From: Diphasiastrum complanatum
Lineage: Eukaryota > Streptophyta > Lycopodiopsida > Lycopodiales > Lycopodiaceae
Assembly: GCA_029204225.1 (NCBI GenBank)
Contig: CM055112.1
Coordinates: 27,304,309-27,368,308 of the forward strand
Reading direction: 5' to 3'
DNA length: 64,000 nucleotides
In this document: one piece after another, positions 1 through 19,700 of the stretch
How positions within the stretch are numbered: position 1 is the stretch's first letter
How the letters are laid out: each line of letters starts with the position of its first letter
Translations under genes and position numbers: made by a program
The notes under the pieces: generated by a model
Database searches by the model: none
What the model saw: the letters and a program-made list of their open reading frames with translations, nothing else
Told to the model about the DNA's origin: nothing

Positions 1-1701
1 GTGTGCTTACAATTCATTTTAAATTAGTTCGTTAAAGGCTTTCTACAGCCAAAAGTGTGGACTCATGCACACTAGTTAGATTCTATATGTAAAGGTCGAA
101 ACTATCCAAGTAAATGTCAAACGAGAAGAAGAAAATTTGTTGACAGAGCTGATCCCACATGCATTATGTATATAGAGGTGGATCTCCATGTGCTGGGCAT
201 TCCATTCTATTGAAGGGTGAATTCAAATGTGGTTAAGCCAGGATGTTATCTTAGCCTCAAGCTGTAGGTATGCGAAGGGGATGGGCTGGTATGGGATGTC
301 GTAGAGTGGTGGAGACCTAAGCATGCTGGATTGGTATTTTACAGCTCTGGTGCATGGGAAGAAATTGTAATCTCTCTATGGATGGGTAGTAATAAAGTGT
401 TCTGTCCCCAACTGTGTGATGACCTTACTTTGGTTGTTTCGATGATGGGAGCTCATAACACATGAGACATGGTATTTTTGAAGGTTAGATCGGAGAAAAG
501 CACACCCATTCCAAAGACCAATCAAAGTAACTGGCATTGATATGACTAAACACACACGTTGTATGGGTAAAAGTTAATTACCACCTCATAACTAGGTCCA
601 CTTTAAAAATATGCGGGGGATCCAACAACTAAGTTTTATTAAAGAAGAAGAGGGAAGGGAGCATAAGAATAAGAAGACCTAAAGAATGGCAAAAGAATAG
701 GAAGAGCAAAAGATGGAAAGAAATGAAGGGTTGTTGGAAATTGGATTAGAGGAGTCGTTGTACAGGGATAAAAGTGCAGGATGGCAAGAAAGAGAGGAGG
801 CAGGCACATGGTGGTGAGGCAAGGCAGCTATAGCCATTCTGTGCAACATTGAATTCCATTGCAACAGCTAGGATAAAAACAGAATATAGATAATTTCTCC
901 GCATGAAGGTTACACAAAGGTACCTTTACGTTGCATTTTGGCAAAGTTGAACATCAAAAGCCACCAAAGTCCAAGCCCAGACATATGAAGATTCTTTGCT
1001 TTTCTGCCAAGAGCTATCCCAAGTAAAATTGACTACTTGGACAGGATCTATAAGACTAGAGGAATCCTCATGCTATGTAAACTAAGAACTTTAGAATGAT
1101 AGGTATCATTCTTAGTCACAGTTTTCAGCCTTCAAGTTGAGAATGTGTACTATAGGGTGGTTGGGTTGTAAGATCCTTCTAAAACTAATCATGCTTTCTC
1201 CTTGTTTCTTCAAGAGAAAGTTCTAGCTTTTATACCTTCTCATGAACATTGAACTGTACAGCAGCTCATAGCAATTTCAAGTCCAACAAGGGGTTCTTTG
1301 TATGTGTTACTAGCATGTGGCATTGTGGGACAAAGTGGAATAGGGAATGAGGTCAATGCTAGAAGTACTTCATAAACTTTTTGAAGCACAATGATCGTTA
1401 ACAGCTGACTGGTCAGAGAAGCTAGTGATACTTCGGTTGTTGGCTGCATTAGCATGCAAACAAGCAGTTCGACAGGCATGAGGATCTGCTAGTTTTTGAA
1501 TTAGATTTAGACAAACTTAAGTTTTACATCATGCTCGTACATGAATGTAAATCGAAAAGTGGGATACAATATTTCTGTTCTTCACTTAATAGTGTTTTCG
1601 CTAAATTTCATAATTTCTGCTTGAGGAATTGGCTGATCAGAGAGTAAGTTTTGTCAAGTTGATGTTACACTGAGTATCTCTGTGTGTTTATGATGATTCA
1701 G
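1..1701. other. 5' flank, no gene recognised
   Basis: No exon or transposon domain could be recognised on either strand. A purine-rich stretch lies at about 640-740. The N-terminal exons of CAP-G (roughly the first 200 or more residues in relatives) were looked for here and not found; they lie before the window start or are lost. Confidence 0.5.
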
Positions 1702-2837
1702 GTGATGCTGCTCTTGGGAGATGACGTTGAGCTGAGTGACAATTTATGGGATGAGTTAACTGTTGGAATGCATCGGCGCATTCGGGACAAAGTGCCCACT
1801 GTGAGATTCTTTGCTGCACGTGCGCTTGGACGGTTGGTTTCTCTCCCGATGATTCGGGTGATTTTGACACTGATACAACCGTAATGCAGTATCGCATTGC
1901 ACTAGCAAATGATCAGAACGTGGTCAGTTACATTTGAACTTATTTGAACACATTTTTTTTATGATTGTAAGCTATTGTATGCAATTGAGTCTTCAGATAT
2001 TCCTCCTAATCTGCTGCGAAGCATTTTTAGAAGTCTCCAAAGTGCAGCAAGGAACTGTACTTCTGAAGCCATTCCTCCCTATATTCAAAAGAATGCCAGT
2101 GATAATAGTTTATCAGTATTGTGAAAAAGAAAGTTCGTTGTTGCCTCAAAAGCTCTTAGGCAGAAGTCTGCAAGCACAGAATCCATCATATGGCACCCTT
2201 TTGCTGATATTCTGGTTTCTCTGAATCTCTGAAGGATGTGCGGAAAATGGTGGTGATGTCAATGCCTCCTTCCAACAGCACAATTGCAGACATTGTCGAG
2301 CGATCAGCTGATGTCAATGAGGTGGTCCGTAAGGTGTGTTCACTGTCCTTGGGAGCAAGTTCCCCATTCAAAGCTTGAGGTCCGTCTTTCCTTAAATTGT
2401 TGAATTGTTTTTGTAAGGTTGGCAGGAAAGCATGCATTATCCTCTGTTCTAGCTTTTCTTATTTGACAACAAATACAGGAATCACTTTTTTAGGAAATCT
2501 ATTTGACTAGAATCGAGCTATGTATCAGCTCAGAGAGAGTGAGGGAATCCTGAAGCCTTTAGATTGGGCCTGCGTGCAGCATTCGTCAGCGAACAACGGT
2601 CCTGAAAAGGGGCCTGAATGACAGGCAACCTACTGTCCGAGCTGAATGTGTGAAAATGCTGATTGATGCATGGTTAACAAGAGATTGTGGAGGGGGACCC
2701 GTTCACCCTTTTACGATACCTAGACGTAGAAACTAATGAGTCAGTAGGAGAGGCTGTACTGCAACAGTTGCTAAAAGGGCAGCTGATCAAAGTCGAGGAT
2801 AGTACTGGTCTCAATCAGTTTTTGTCTCAAAGTGAAG
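1702..2837 (+). pseudogene. CAPG: CAP-G 5' exons (condensin subunit 3), three apparent frameshifts
   Basis: Three exons match the HEAT-repeat region of condensin CAP-G. Exon 1702-1922 encodes a stretch containing LWDEL, DKVPTVRFFAARALGRL and, after a one-base shift near 1835-1848 (in a CTCTCCC tract), ALANDQNV. Exon 2235-2379 joins in phase to give NVDVRKMVVMSMPPSN, then needs a 2-base correction at about 2333-2342 (a GTGTG tract) to continue as VLGSKFPIQSL. Exon 2580-2837 encodes IRQRTTVLKRGLNDR, then is shifted in a run of five G at about 2691-2698 before continuing as YLDVETNESVGEAVL. Splice sites are GT-AG at every junction and phases agree. The conserved residues read through on both sides of each shift, so the lesions are young, or they are assembly indels in simple tracts. 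Upstream exons are not visible. Confidence 0.75.
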
Positions 2838-3507
2838 GTATGTATCTATGAGTGTATTGACATGTTTAAGAAACAAAAGTCAGGTTTCTTTAATTGAACT
2901 TTAGGATCTGTTGGCTATTACATTTACTATGATATTCTATGGTTTAATTGCTCAATCAAATAGTCCTCATAAGTATTGCTATGGTTCACTGCAAAAGGAT
3001 TGCTCTGATAAGTGGTTTATCTTAATAAAGGTTGGTAACCATGCTTTATGTTTTACCCGACCTTTCCTTTTTCCTGACATTTGATTGCACATGCAACCTG
3101 GAGCAATGCTATGGACTACGACCACACATATAAATTCCAATCCTCGGATGTTGAGCTTGTCTAGCTACTAAACACACAGCTGAAAGTTCAGTTTCAGGTT
3201 TCAGCACGAAATACATAAGATCTATTAGTTTACGCATCCTTAGATTGACCCTATGAAATTTTAAAGCAGGATAGATTTCTAAGCAGAAGCTTCAGGAGTT
3301 GGAGTAGCTTGTTACCCTCATTGATTTGTGTATTTTTAAACCTAAATTTTCTGGCTCAATATCGGGAATACTGCTATATGGAAGTCAAATAAGCATATTG
3401 CTCACAAGAGGCCTATAGCTTTCATGTAATCTACCTTTCTAACAATGATGGAGCATTCATGTGCTTTTTTTAGGGACTGAGGTTCAAAACTGTCTTTGTA
3501 TATGCAG
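2838..3507 (+). other. CAP-G intron
   Basis: An intron between phase-matched exons: donor GT at 2838, acceptor AG at 3506-3507. I saw no coding or transposon sequence in it. Confidence 0.6.
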
Positions 3508-10610
<7,103 letters not shown>

Positions 10611-13345
10611 CATTTTATCTTGGATTTGTTTTTATATTAACATCCTCTTGCTGTTTCTCATCCTGGTTGTGATATTGTGCTTTGTAGCTTAGTAAAGATC
10701 CATGATGACAACAAAGTGCGTTTAGTTGCCATTGCTTTCAAGAGAAGTGCTGGTTATGTGATAAAAAAAAAATACAACTGCAATAGTATGGTTGGTCGAT
10801 CAGTTCTGAACATCTCGAATGTACAATAACAAGATTGGAAACTTTGCAATGGTATAGGTTGACTTGCATAGTATTAGCTCATATATTTATCTTTAAGTGA
10901 ACTTTTTGTCCTAGTGTATTCTGTTGGAAAGGTCCCACTGGGTAAGTGTATACTTACATCAGTCATTGCATTAATAGGACTAGTGATACCACATCACTAG
11001 TAATGTGATCTTATGGTAATATATCAGGCATGCATAGACTTTCCATCAATCACTTTCGTGTGTATCTAAATGTTCTTTTGATCAGGAGTTTAATTGTATT
11101 ATAAATTTTCTTTCCAAGAGGATTGAGATACTACAAATTGAATTCAATTAACGCAATGTGGAGTATCAGTCCTGTGCTTTCCAATGAGATTGTTGGTTCC
11201 TTGTAGTTGGTAGATTGTAATACAAGTCCTTCAAGTATTCCAAGAAGCATAGTTGTCTTTGAAACACCCTTGGTCAATATGGAATTCTAATGATAAAAGT
11301 TTCATAATTGCAAGAGGACTCTCATTATATGTATCTTAAACTACAATCCTAACATGTGGATGTTTTGGTGTATGTGACATGTATCAAGTTGCAACCTTTG
11401 ATTTTAGAAATCGACACACAATAACAATTGAAGAACACATGAACTTGCGAATGTGAATAACAAGGATACCTGAACCAAAGTACCAAAGTAGACTAACCAT
11501 AATTGCACATAAGGTTATCAATTTAACAATTGCATTATTGGCCTTTCAATCTACATGTAGTAGTAAATGAGAGTTATCCATTATGCAATGCATTTAAGTA
11601 AACCTCAAAAATGTTAAACTCAAGTCTTAAGAAGCAAAGTCCTTGTAAACTACTGAACTTTAAGGAGTATTTACAAAGTTCACAAGAGGTTCATATGTTG
11701 AAAATATAATTTCTTAGTTATTGAAATGCAGATTCCGAGGAAAACCTTTTTATTTCATTATGGGGTATATTGATGCAAGTGACAAAAAAAGATGATAGTT
11801 AAATAAAAAATGCATGTACCCAAGTCACCAAAGAATCTGAAATGATGTATTCTACTGAACCAACTATGATTGAGCTTGATTGAAAGCCTGCATAAGTCCA
11901 TAGAAACTTATGGAACGAACTTGATGGGGATGTTCATTCCATGATTCAATTGCAGCATATTTCAATGAAGTTAGAATCGATTCGTCTTGTTGAAATCTCC
12001 ATAATGCTGGAAGAATGGTGACCACTACATTGGTAAAATCTCCTGCTTCATCGCATAGTCCACAGTTTACAATGAGTCAACTCAAAGTCTTCTCACATGT
12101 GCTAAAGTATTGAGATACGCAAATTTCAAGGACCAGATCCAGGTCTCTCATGCAATTGAGCTCTCAAGCTCAAATCACATCTACCTATCCAAAGCAACAA
12201 TGCAAGGCTTTAAGTTGTTAATATCTAACGATTAAATTTATTTTCTAAATTTGAAAAGCTTTTATACAGCTACCATCAATATTTCAAATTCTTATCTTTT
12301 GATGCAACTCTTAGGAATCATATTTGCCCATTGATCAAGTTACTTTTGATGCCCTTTAATCTTTTTAAGCAAGTAATCTTTTATCAAGTCATTTTGATTC
12401 ATATAGAGCAAATTATTGTTACTATCTAATATATGGCAGAGGGTGGTTTAATCTGCTATTCAGCATGAGAGCAGAAAGAAATATACATGTGAGCCTTCTT
12501 GACATTGGAACAAATTTTTGTTTGCAAAATCCATTTGATCGAAGACAGACAATTACATATAAACATACTCCAGAAAGTTCAAAGCATCTAAATTTAAGTG
12601 GTGCCAGTTCTTCCAGCCTTTATTGCCATACCTGAAGATCTCAAATTGCTGATGGATAGACATTCGGCCGGTGCTTGCATGACAATGAAACTAACTGTAA
12701 TTCGGAGATCCTATGAGGTTCAAAATTTATAACGAAACTTCAAGGGCAAACTTTCTCATTTTGCACTAGGCATTGTTTTGAGCAATGCAACTTGCCTCGT
12801 ACAAAGTTGGAGAACTTTTTAATAGAATCTTATATGTTAGATCAGTGAATCAAGATCTGCAGTAGTTTCATGCAAGAGACACGGTCATATTGTAACATAA
12901 CAACCCTTGGTGTTGCTCATATCAGGTTCTATCCTTATAGTCATGTGAAAATGCTTATGAAAGAATCTGCATTGCCAGTGAGAGATAACAATACTGTTGA
13001 TACCACACCTCAAAAGTGTATGCGCAATGATTCAAATTTGAGGTATCTGAGTACTTCATCACCCTATGAAATTTGCCAGTTAATTATGAATCATAGGGTT
13101 TTGCAAAGGATCCAAGTAGGTATCTATGTCAACCATGACCAAAATTGTTGACCATTGTTTCACAGCCGGAGAATGAATAACTTGTGCATCAGTAGATATT
13201 TGACACGAAGAGAAAGATAGAGCTCAGTAATCTGTACTACTTTATTGCCAAAAAAGGACTTGGCTTTGTGCTACGTAGTTGCTCATATTATCACAACCTT
13301 ATCAACACACTACCAAAATCAGCAAGCACCCTGCAACAACTTATC
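10611..13345. other. Intergenic, no gene recognised
   Basis: AT-rich sequence between the 3' end of CAP-G and the 3' end of the ATP synthase g gene, which converge. No open frame of note, no transposon domain and no long tandem repeat were seen. Confidence 0.5.
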
Positions 13346-15390
13346 TCAGACCTTGTATCCTGTAAGAGTGAAACCTCGACCAATTATTTCACCTATACAG
13401 AACCAAGCATAGCATTCCCCTGCAAAAAGTGCAGCAACTCCAATCTCTTCAAGCTTCAGGTCCTGCCGATTCCGAATCTTGTTCTTCAAAAATTCAACTT
13501 CCTTCCAGAATGACTCATATCGGCCTGGCAGACTAACACATTTGATAACGTCCACAGTCATAGTCAGCAGAGTTACTTGTATAAATGGATATACAAATTA
13601 GAAACTTAAGCACAGCAATAAACCAACTTAGTGAAGGGCACATCCATAAATCTCACCAGCAATACATCAATATAATTCCTTGATAAGGCACATAAGATTG
13701 TCTTCATATTATGCAACATCATCTAAATGAGTTATCTGCTGTTACCAAGTAAGAACGAATCTTGCTTATCAAACAGTAGACAGAAAATTCAGAAAATAAG
13801 AGACTGACAATAATGGGAAAAAAAAGGCAATTTCTGACTACGCATGCTGAGCTTAAGTTAATGAGACTGTCATGCCTTTGTACTTTATTGATACCTAAAG
13901 AAAAAGTATAAATTACTAGGGCGTCTCTGAATTTTGGAAAGTGGGCTACTAAAAAAGAAAAATTTGTGAGCAATGCTGTAAAAGTGTAATACGAAAGTTC
14001 TCCCATAACCTCTGCCCTGTCCACTATCTGTTAACATCTGAACTTGACTTGAAAAGGGCCAAAAACTTAGAACAAACTTGGCACAAGAAGTCTTAAAAAA
14101 AATGAACCGCAGCACTAGGTTGACTTTCATACATGAAGCCAGGATTTCAACATGCAAATTATAGTGAGCATAAACACAAACGTCATGCATAGAACTACTA
14201 CTAAAGTGCCTTACCCAACAAACGTAGGTTTAGAGAAGTGGTATTCTTAGTACTAGAGAGTTTTCCTGCACCATTGCAAATGGGATGTTCTGTGCAAATT
14301 TTGAAAGGATTTCATTTCTTACATCATCTTTGGAAGACTTAATAACTGATGAACATTTTGGAGTGAAGCATGATTGGCCCATTGGCCCAAAGGACAGTGA
14401 GAGGCTTATAGTTGTAGAAAAGTAATTAGGAGCTTGGGACATTATTCACAATATTGTTTGGCCATATTGATTACATGTGGAGCCATGTACTAATGAATTA
14501 AGATAAGTCTAGGCCATGTGGTCAAGAGGTAGAGTGCAGGACCTATCTCAGTCCTAACACTATTAATGTAGTTTCTAGGAGGAGAGACTCTATGGCCAAA
14601 GAAGAGGTCAAGAAAGAGAGTCGGTGAGGAGAGAGGGAAAATCTAGTAGGCAATGAAGGGAGATAGGCACCAGCAGGAGAGCCAAAAAATGGCATAAAGA
14701 TAAAAGCAGGTACGCTTGCTGGTGCCCACTATTTATGCCGGCTGTATATGAGCTTTTGTAAGTCCATAGAATTTCTAAAGGCGGATTATGGCCCATCAAA
14801 AGTCTATTAAGAAATTGGAGGACACTGCAGCCTATGAAAAATAACAAACTGTGGGCTACAATTTTTTTTACCTGTCAAGTGAAATGCTTCGCCAATCCTT
14901 TACACTTGGGAAAGGACTTGTTAGTGCCCTTTACACTGAGTTCATCAGCTGTTCAATCATGGCTCAGCCAAACGGCCTTGCCATGATTTTGAGGTCGTTT
15001 TACCTGGTGCAAAGGTTACTGAAACAATCCATTCCCCCATACTAATGCAAGCTTAATTTCAGCACCTTGATGGACAGCGAAAATCCTGCCATGACACGTT
15101 TACAAATCGAAACCGAACAAGCTCCAAAGGCTTCCAACCATAATAACCAGAAAACAAAGAAAAATGGAAAAGATGTTGACATAATAGACATTTACAAGAG
15201 GTGAGTACCTGGCAAGTCGGGTGTACAAAAGCTGTTTAGAAAGCTCCTGGCACTGCTCAACAGTAGGCTCCTTGACAATGTAGTGCTTGTTCTGATCCAA
15301 CACCTGCTTGTAATATGCGCAGCCATGCTTCATCACAAACTGAGATGCCGAGGCCGATTTCTGCTGAAGTTGTCTCAAAAGCGACCCCAT
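13346..15390 (-). CDS. Mitochondrial ATP synthase subunit g
   Basis: A complete two-exon gene: exon 1 complement(15209..15390), exon 2 complement(13346..13532), total 369 nt, 122 residues, the usual length for the plant protein. The intron is GT-AG and splits a serine codon (AG|T). Exon 1 starts MGSLLRQLQQKSASASQF and contains EQCQELSKQLLYTRLA. Exon 2 gives LPGRYESFWKEVEF, NRQDLKLEEIGVAALF and ends CIGEIIGRGFTLTGYKV, with the GxxxG-type glycines of the single transmembrane helix (GEIIGRG) that packs against subunit e. Subunit g sits in the Fo part of the inner mitochondrial membrane and supports dimer formation of complex V. No lesion is seen; this looks functional. The intron (13533-15208) holds no recognisable gene. 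Confidence 0.93.
13533..15208 (-). other. Intron of ATP synthase g gene
   Basis: A 1.68-kb intron with donor GT at 15208-15207 and acceptor AG at 13534-13533 on the minus strand. No exon or transposon domain was recognised in it. Confidence 0.8.
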
Positions 15391-16112
15391 ACTGACCTCA
15401 CGCTACACCTCTTCACTCCCTCCCCTCACTCTTCCTCACAGATCTGAAGCACCTATCTTCTACTAGATTATGTGAGAAGGCGAGAGAGACGACGATCAAA
15501 CCCTAGAAAGCCCTCTCCTTCAAATCATTCCTTTTGGGAGAAATTCTTCTCTGGCCACCCCCGCTGGGGCTTCAGAGCACGGCCCCCGCAGTGCCCGTCA
15601 AAAATCAGCGGGCACCTGATTTTGCCGAGCGGGCGGGCAGGTACTGGGGCGACGCCACGCACACGCACACGCACATGCAAAGTTATGTTTCTGTATATAT
15701 GCCCTTCCCATAATTTGATAGGAATGCTTATGGGACAAACATTGGCTGCTTGGACACGTGGCGTTCGGGCAGCCAATTTTTTTTTAAAAAACTTTTGGTA
15801 AATAAATAAATTATAATATTAAAATTAAAAATTTGTTTTTTATAATAAAAAAAATTGGGAACTAAATGGGTCTTATTTTGAACCTTAGTAATTTCTTTTT
15901 CCACCTAAATGAGTTTTTTTTTTTATAATATATGTTTTTTAGATTTATTTAGATAGCGTCATGTAATGTACAGTGACAATTCTCTCAAAGCTCTCAGGCC
16001 TTTTTAGGCGAGTTCAAGCTGAAAAAAAACACATTTGTTAGTTTTCAGCTTTGATGTGATAGGGATAAGCTATTGTGGAGATTTGCTAAAAGCTGGAAGT
16101 GTCACTCCTGGT
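15391..16112. other. Upstream region of ATP synthase g gene
   Basis: The first 400 bases upstream of the start codon are GC-richer than the surroundings and contain a short (CA)n-like stretch near 15658-15676; they probably hold the 5' UTR and promoter. Beyond 15780 the sequence becomes very AT-rich. No motif can be assigned with confidence. Confidence 0.4.
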
Positions 16113-16205
16113 TTCTGAGGTCGAATAAATTTTGTTCACGAATATTTCGAGCTTCAACCAGAAAGCCACGAGCTTCCACAAGACACTGTTTCGCAAATCT
16201 TTTAA
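16113..16205 (+). repeat. Fragment of a copia LTR segment
   Basis: About 93 bases are nearly identical to 31866-31960 in the 5' LTR of the copia element at 26.7-32.1 kb (shared core TTTCGAGCTTCAACCAGAAA). The match lies entirely within the 324-bp segment that the other LTR of that element lacks. Confidence 0.8.
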
Positions 16206-16574
16206 AAGTGCGTGACATGATGAAGTTTGTGGAGATCTTAACATTCCCTTGTTTTGGATCTTTGCGTGGGTAGTTTGCTTGCACTAACATCACTTTATGC
16301 ACGATATGTATTCTCATGCACATCCACAAAAGGTTCAAGACAAAAGGAGGCACAAGCTCATAAACGTTCTTGATTCGCATGCAACAACATAGCTACTTGC
16401 ACTCTTAAGATCGCCTTATTTGTGCTTTGGTAGTTGCTCGCATTAGCATCATTTTATGCACAACATGTATTCTGTTGTACATCAACAAAAAGGTCAAGAC
16501 AAAGTTAATAATATCCCTACTTTTATAAAAAAATGATGGGAAAACCCATGATCATACAAGAAGATTAAAGTATT

Positions 16575-16742
16575 TCCAACTACCTGATGTAAATCACTAA
16601 CTAAAATAGATTCAATAATAAGTAATGCATGAAGCTTTGAAGCAGCCGCACCTGCAAACTGAGCCCGTCGAAGAATTGAAAGCGCCTGTGAACGTTGTAA
16701 TGCAATAGAAATACGTTGACGGTAGAAAGAAATTTGGAGCAT
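16575..16742 (-). other. Exon-like open frame, unrecognised
   Basis: The minus strand reads an alanine- and leucine-rich helical stretch (SILRRAQFAGAAASKLHALL, then IIESILVSDLHQ) followed by CAG|GTAGTT, a good splice donor near 16582. It looks more protein-like than neighbouring frames. I cannot name a family, and no partner exon is visible, so it may be an isolated gene fragment or chance. Confidence 0.3.
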
Positions 16743-19700
16743 AGGCTCCTAGACATCCCTAATCTGTTTGCAACACTTGAGATTCGAGCTGTGTTAGAAT
16801 CAAAGTAGTAATAACTCTTATCCAACTCAACTAAGTCAAAGTATATGAAAACGTTGTTTTTTATTATAGCTTAGCCTTCAAAAAATTTATGGCTTTCTTG
16901 GCTCTTCAACAATATCTATGTGAATTTCAAGCTTCCTCCTATTGCAGTCTCCTCAACCAAGCCATTTCATACTAGAGGGAACATGGCCTCTTAGGGAAAT
17001 GTAAGATGATTGTGACATGTAGGAGCAATTTCATACTCCTCGGGGATCTTGAATATGGGACATACAAATTGAGGTTTAGGCAAAAATGGCCTCCACTGCT
17101 AATGAATCATTGGCTTCACAACAAGTATGTGACTAGGGATAATTGGTAGCGTTTCGCATGGTTTTGATCAATTCTTTATTCTGCCTGTGGTGGGCCAAAA
17201 TGCGCAATTCACAAAAAAGGACTACATCAAGTGTCTATAAACCGTCTACATGGAGTACATGTATATAGAATTGTGACTTACATGTTTTGCAATTTTTTGA
17301 AATGCAAAGGTAAATTACAAGACTCTTTCAAACATGTGGATAGGTTTTCCGACATTTTCAGCAAACAGGTAAACATCGTTATACTGAGTAAATGAGAGCT
17401 GCTATATGTGATGCTAAAAGTAAGGTGGTATGTTGTATGCCCTAACACCTTGAGCTCTATATACCTTTTATAAACGTATAATATATTCCTTTTTGCTTTT
17501 TATTGTTGTTTTTTTGGGTTAACAATACATTAGGAAAGCTGAATGGTAAAGTATGGTGGATACCCTTACATCCTTTCTGTAGTGTTTCAAGTAAAGTCCA
17601 TCTAAACTTGTATATTCTAGTATGCAACATGTTTGGCGTTTTAAGCCTTGTGAGTAAGCAAGTATGTTTCTGAGATGGATAACAAGTAGCTTCTAGTTTC
17701 TTCCTCAATGTACTAAGTTGTGCATTTTTTGGTGGTATGGTTTTGGAAAGGAGTAAGTATTCTGGTCTTAATTTATCAAGAGGGATTGTGATGCTCTTGC
17801 TCTCTACCAGCAAGCTATACTCCTTTGGATGTAAATGAATGTATCTTTTGAATCCTATCCCCAATTGAACCATGTTTTTTGTCCATATGGTAATGTATAC
17901 AACTTTGTCCATATTTTTAGAATGATACATTGGAAGAAATTGTGAGGAAAGATTTATATGAGGAGAGAAATAGTGCCATCACAATCTTGCTTTGAAAGAC
18001 TCAATTCATCTTCCACTTTGATTATCTATCTAGTATGGACATACCTTTTCAATCACTATTTGCACACGTGTTAGTGCTCTAGGTCCTCTTTAAGATCATG
18101 ATAGTTCTAAACTCATATCTAAACCACCATATTAAAGATGAGTTGAACAAATTTGTACCTTCAATAAGCTCTTTAATGCTGTAGAATGCCATGATTCTGA
18201 TTATCTATCCTGAAGGAATGCTACAAAACTTTTTTGAGTTGAGTTACAAGTTGTTATCAAATGTTTCTGGATCAACTTATATATTAGAGGTGGTGGTCTA
18301 TTCAAGTTAGTATTGAACTTGAGTTTTGTATGCTTTGATTTCAAACTGGTGGAAAGCTGACTTATATCACAAAGCAAGGCCAATTCACATTGATAAGATT
18401 AAGTAGCAAATAGTTCGTGCCGTAGTAAGCACACATGAATCAACAAACTTTTTCTTAACATAATCGTAGCATTGTTATTCTTTTTGGGAAACTAGCTAAA
18501 AATTTCATTGCAAACAAAAAGTAAAGTTGTTTAAGGTGAAAACACACTAGAAGAAACAATTTACACTGATTATGAAATCTAAAAATGAAATATGATGCTT
18601 ATGGAGGATTGTAATGCAAGGGGCCAGTTTTTGTCAAAATGCACACATTGAGCAAGTGTTTTTTTTTTTTTCCAAATGTTTAACATAAGATTCTGTTTTT
18701 TAATCAATAATCATCAAGTGGACTTCATGTAATTGTTATTGGCATGAACATCATTGTCATTTTGGAATGTCAAGTTTGTGGGTGCGGGGTGAGTAAATGA
18801 TGTAAGTGACAAGAAGTCACCTCGTGTTTTGCTTTCAATTATACATATAAGACTATTATGTATTCTTGAAACAGTTTTAAACTTCAAGCTAGGCTTGTTT
18901 GAATGTTAAAAGGGACAAGCACAACTAAATGCTATGTTTCTCAATGCATGAAATTGTCAAAGTAATAGATGAACAAACCCAACATGAATGCGCACCTAAA
19001 TGTAAACAGTAGTAAACAACCTACGGAGATTTTTGTAATGAATGAACAAAATGGGCTAGACAGCATTCAAGAGGAATATGGGATGCTGCACGAGTCATGA
19101 GTATGGCTCCATCCCATGTTCCTCTTTAAAGGTATGGGACATAGTCCATCATAAAGAGGAATAAGTGTGTATTCAAGAGGAGGCCCTACTATGACATATA
19201 GCGCCTCTCCTCACAACCAATGGTAGTGAGACATGTCACCCAAATAGCTTGTGACAACTATGTGACGTGAATTGCTTGCCTTAATGTAAGACGAGCACTA
19301 TTGGTATTCAACATACTTGTGCAATCAAACAAATATATGGAGATATCATTTGATGTTTTCAAGAGCATGGTGTTACAACTAGGCCTTGCTATAACTAACA
19401 GAATCTTAATATTAAATATAATCTAAACCAAAAACTAAATTCACTTATTTCAAGATGTTTGTTCGTTATTTTGAAAACTACTGATTTTTTGTAGTACAGT
19501 CCTCGTGCAGAAAAGAGCATAAGATGACAATGCACAAGACTAGCTCTTCACTTCAAATATCTTCACCAACATAGTCATGGCATCCCTATTCTACTCTCAC
19601 TTTGCAGCCTTCTGCCATGCTTTGATTCTTCATACAATGTTCAGCCATCCTGATCCAAGCAAAAGGGCTAAGAGCACTGCATAATCAGCACAGCAGCACA

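Noticed and set aside
1934-2224. Open frame between the first two CAP-G exons
   Set aside because: The flanking exons join perfectly in phase across it (NV|DVRK), so it is intronic. Another frame of the same stretch looked protein-like but has stops and no family match.
15472-15801. 109-residue arginine-rich frame upstream of ATP synthase g
   Set aside because: Lies in the GC-rich presumed promoter/5' UTR and overlaps an antisense frame of similar length; composition effect with no motif.
17457-17930. 157-residue open frame on the minus strand
   Set aside because: Low-complexity lysine/threonine/leucine sequence, no recognisable motif, no supporting context; consistent with chance in AT-rich DNA.
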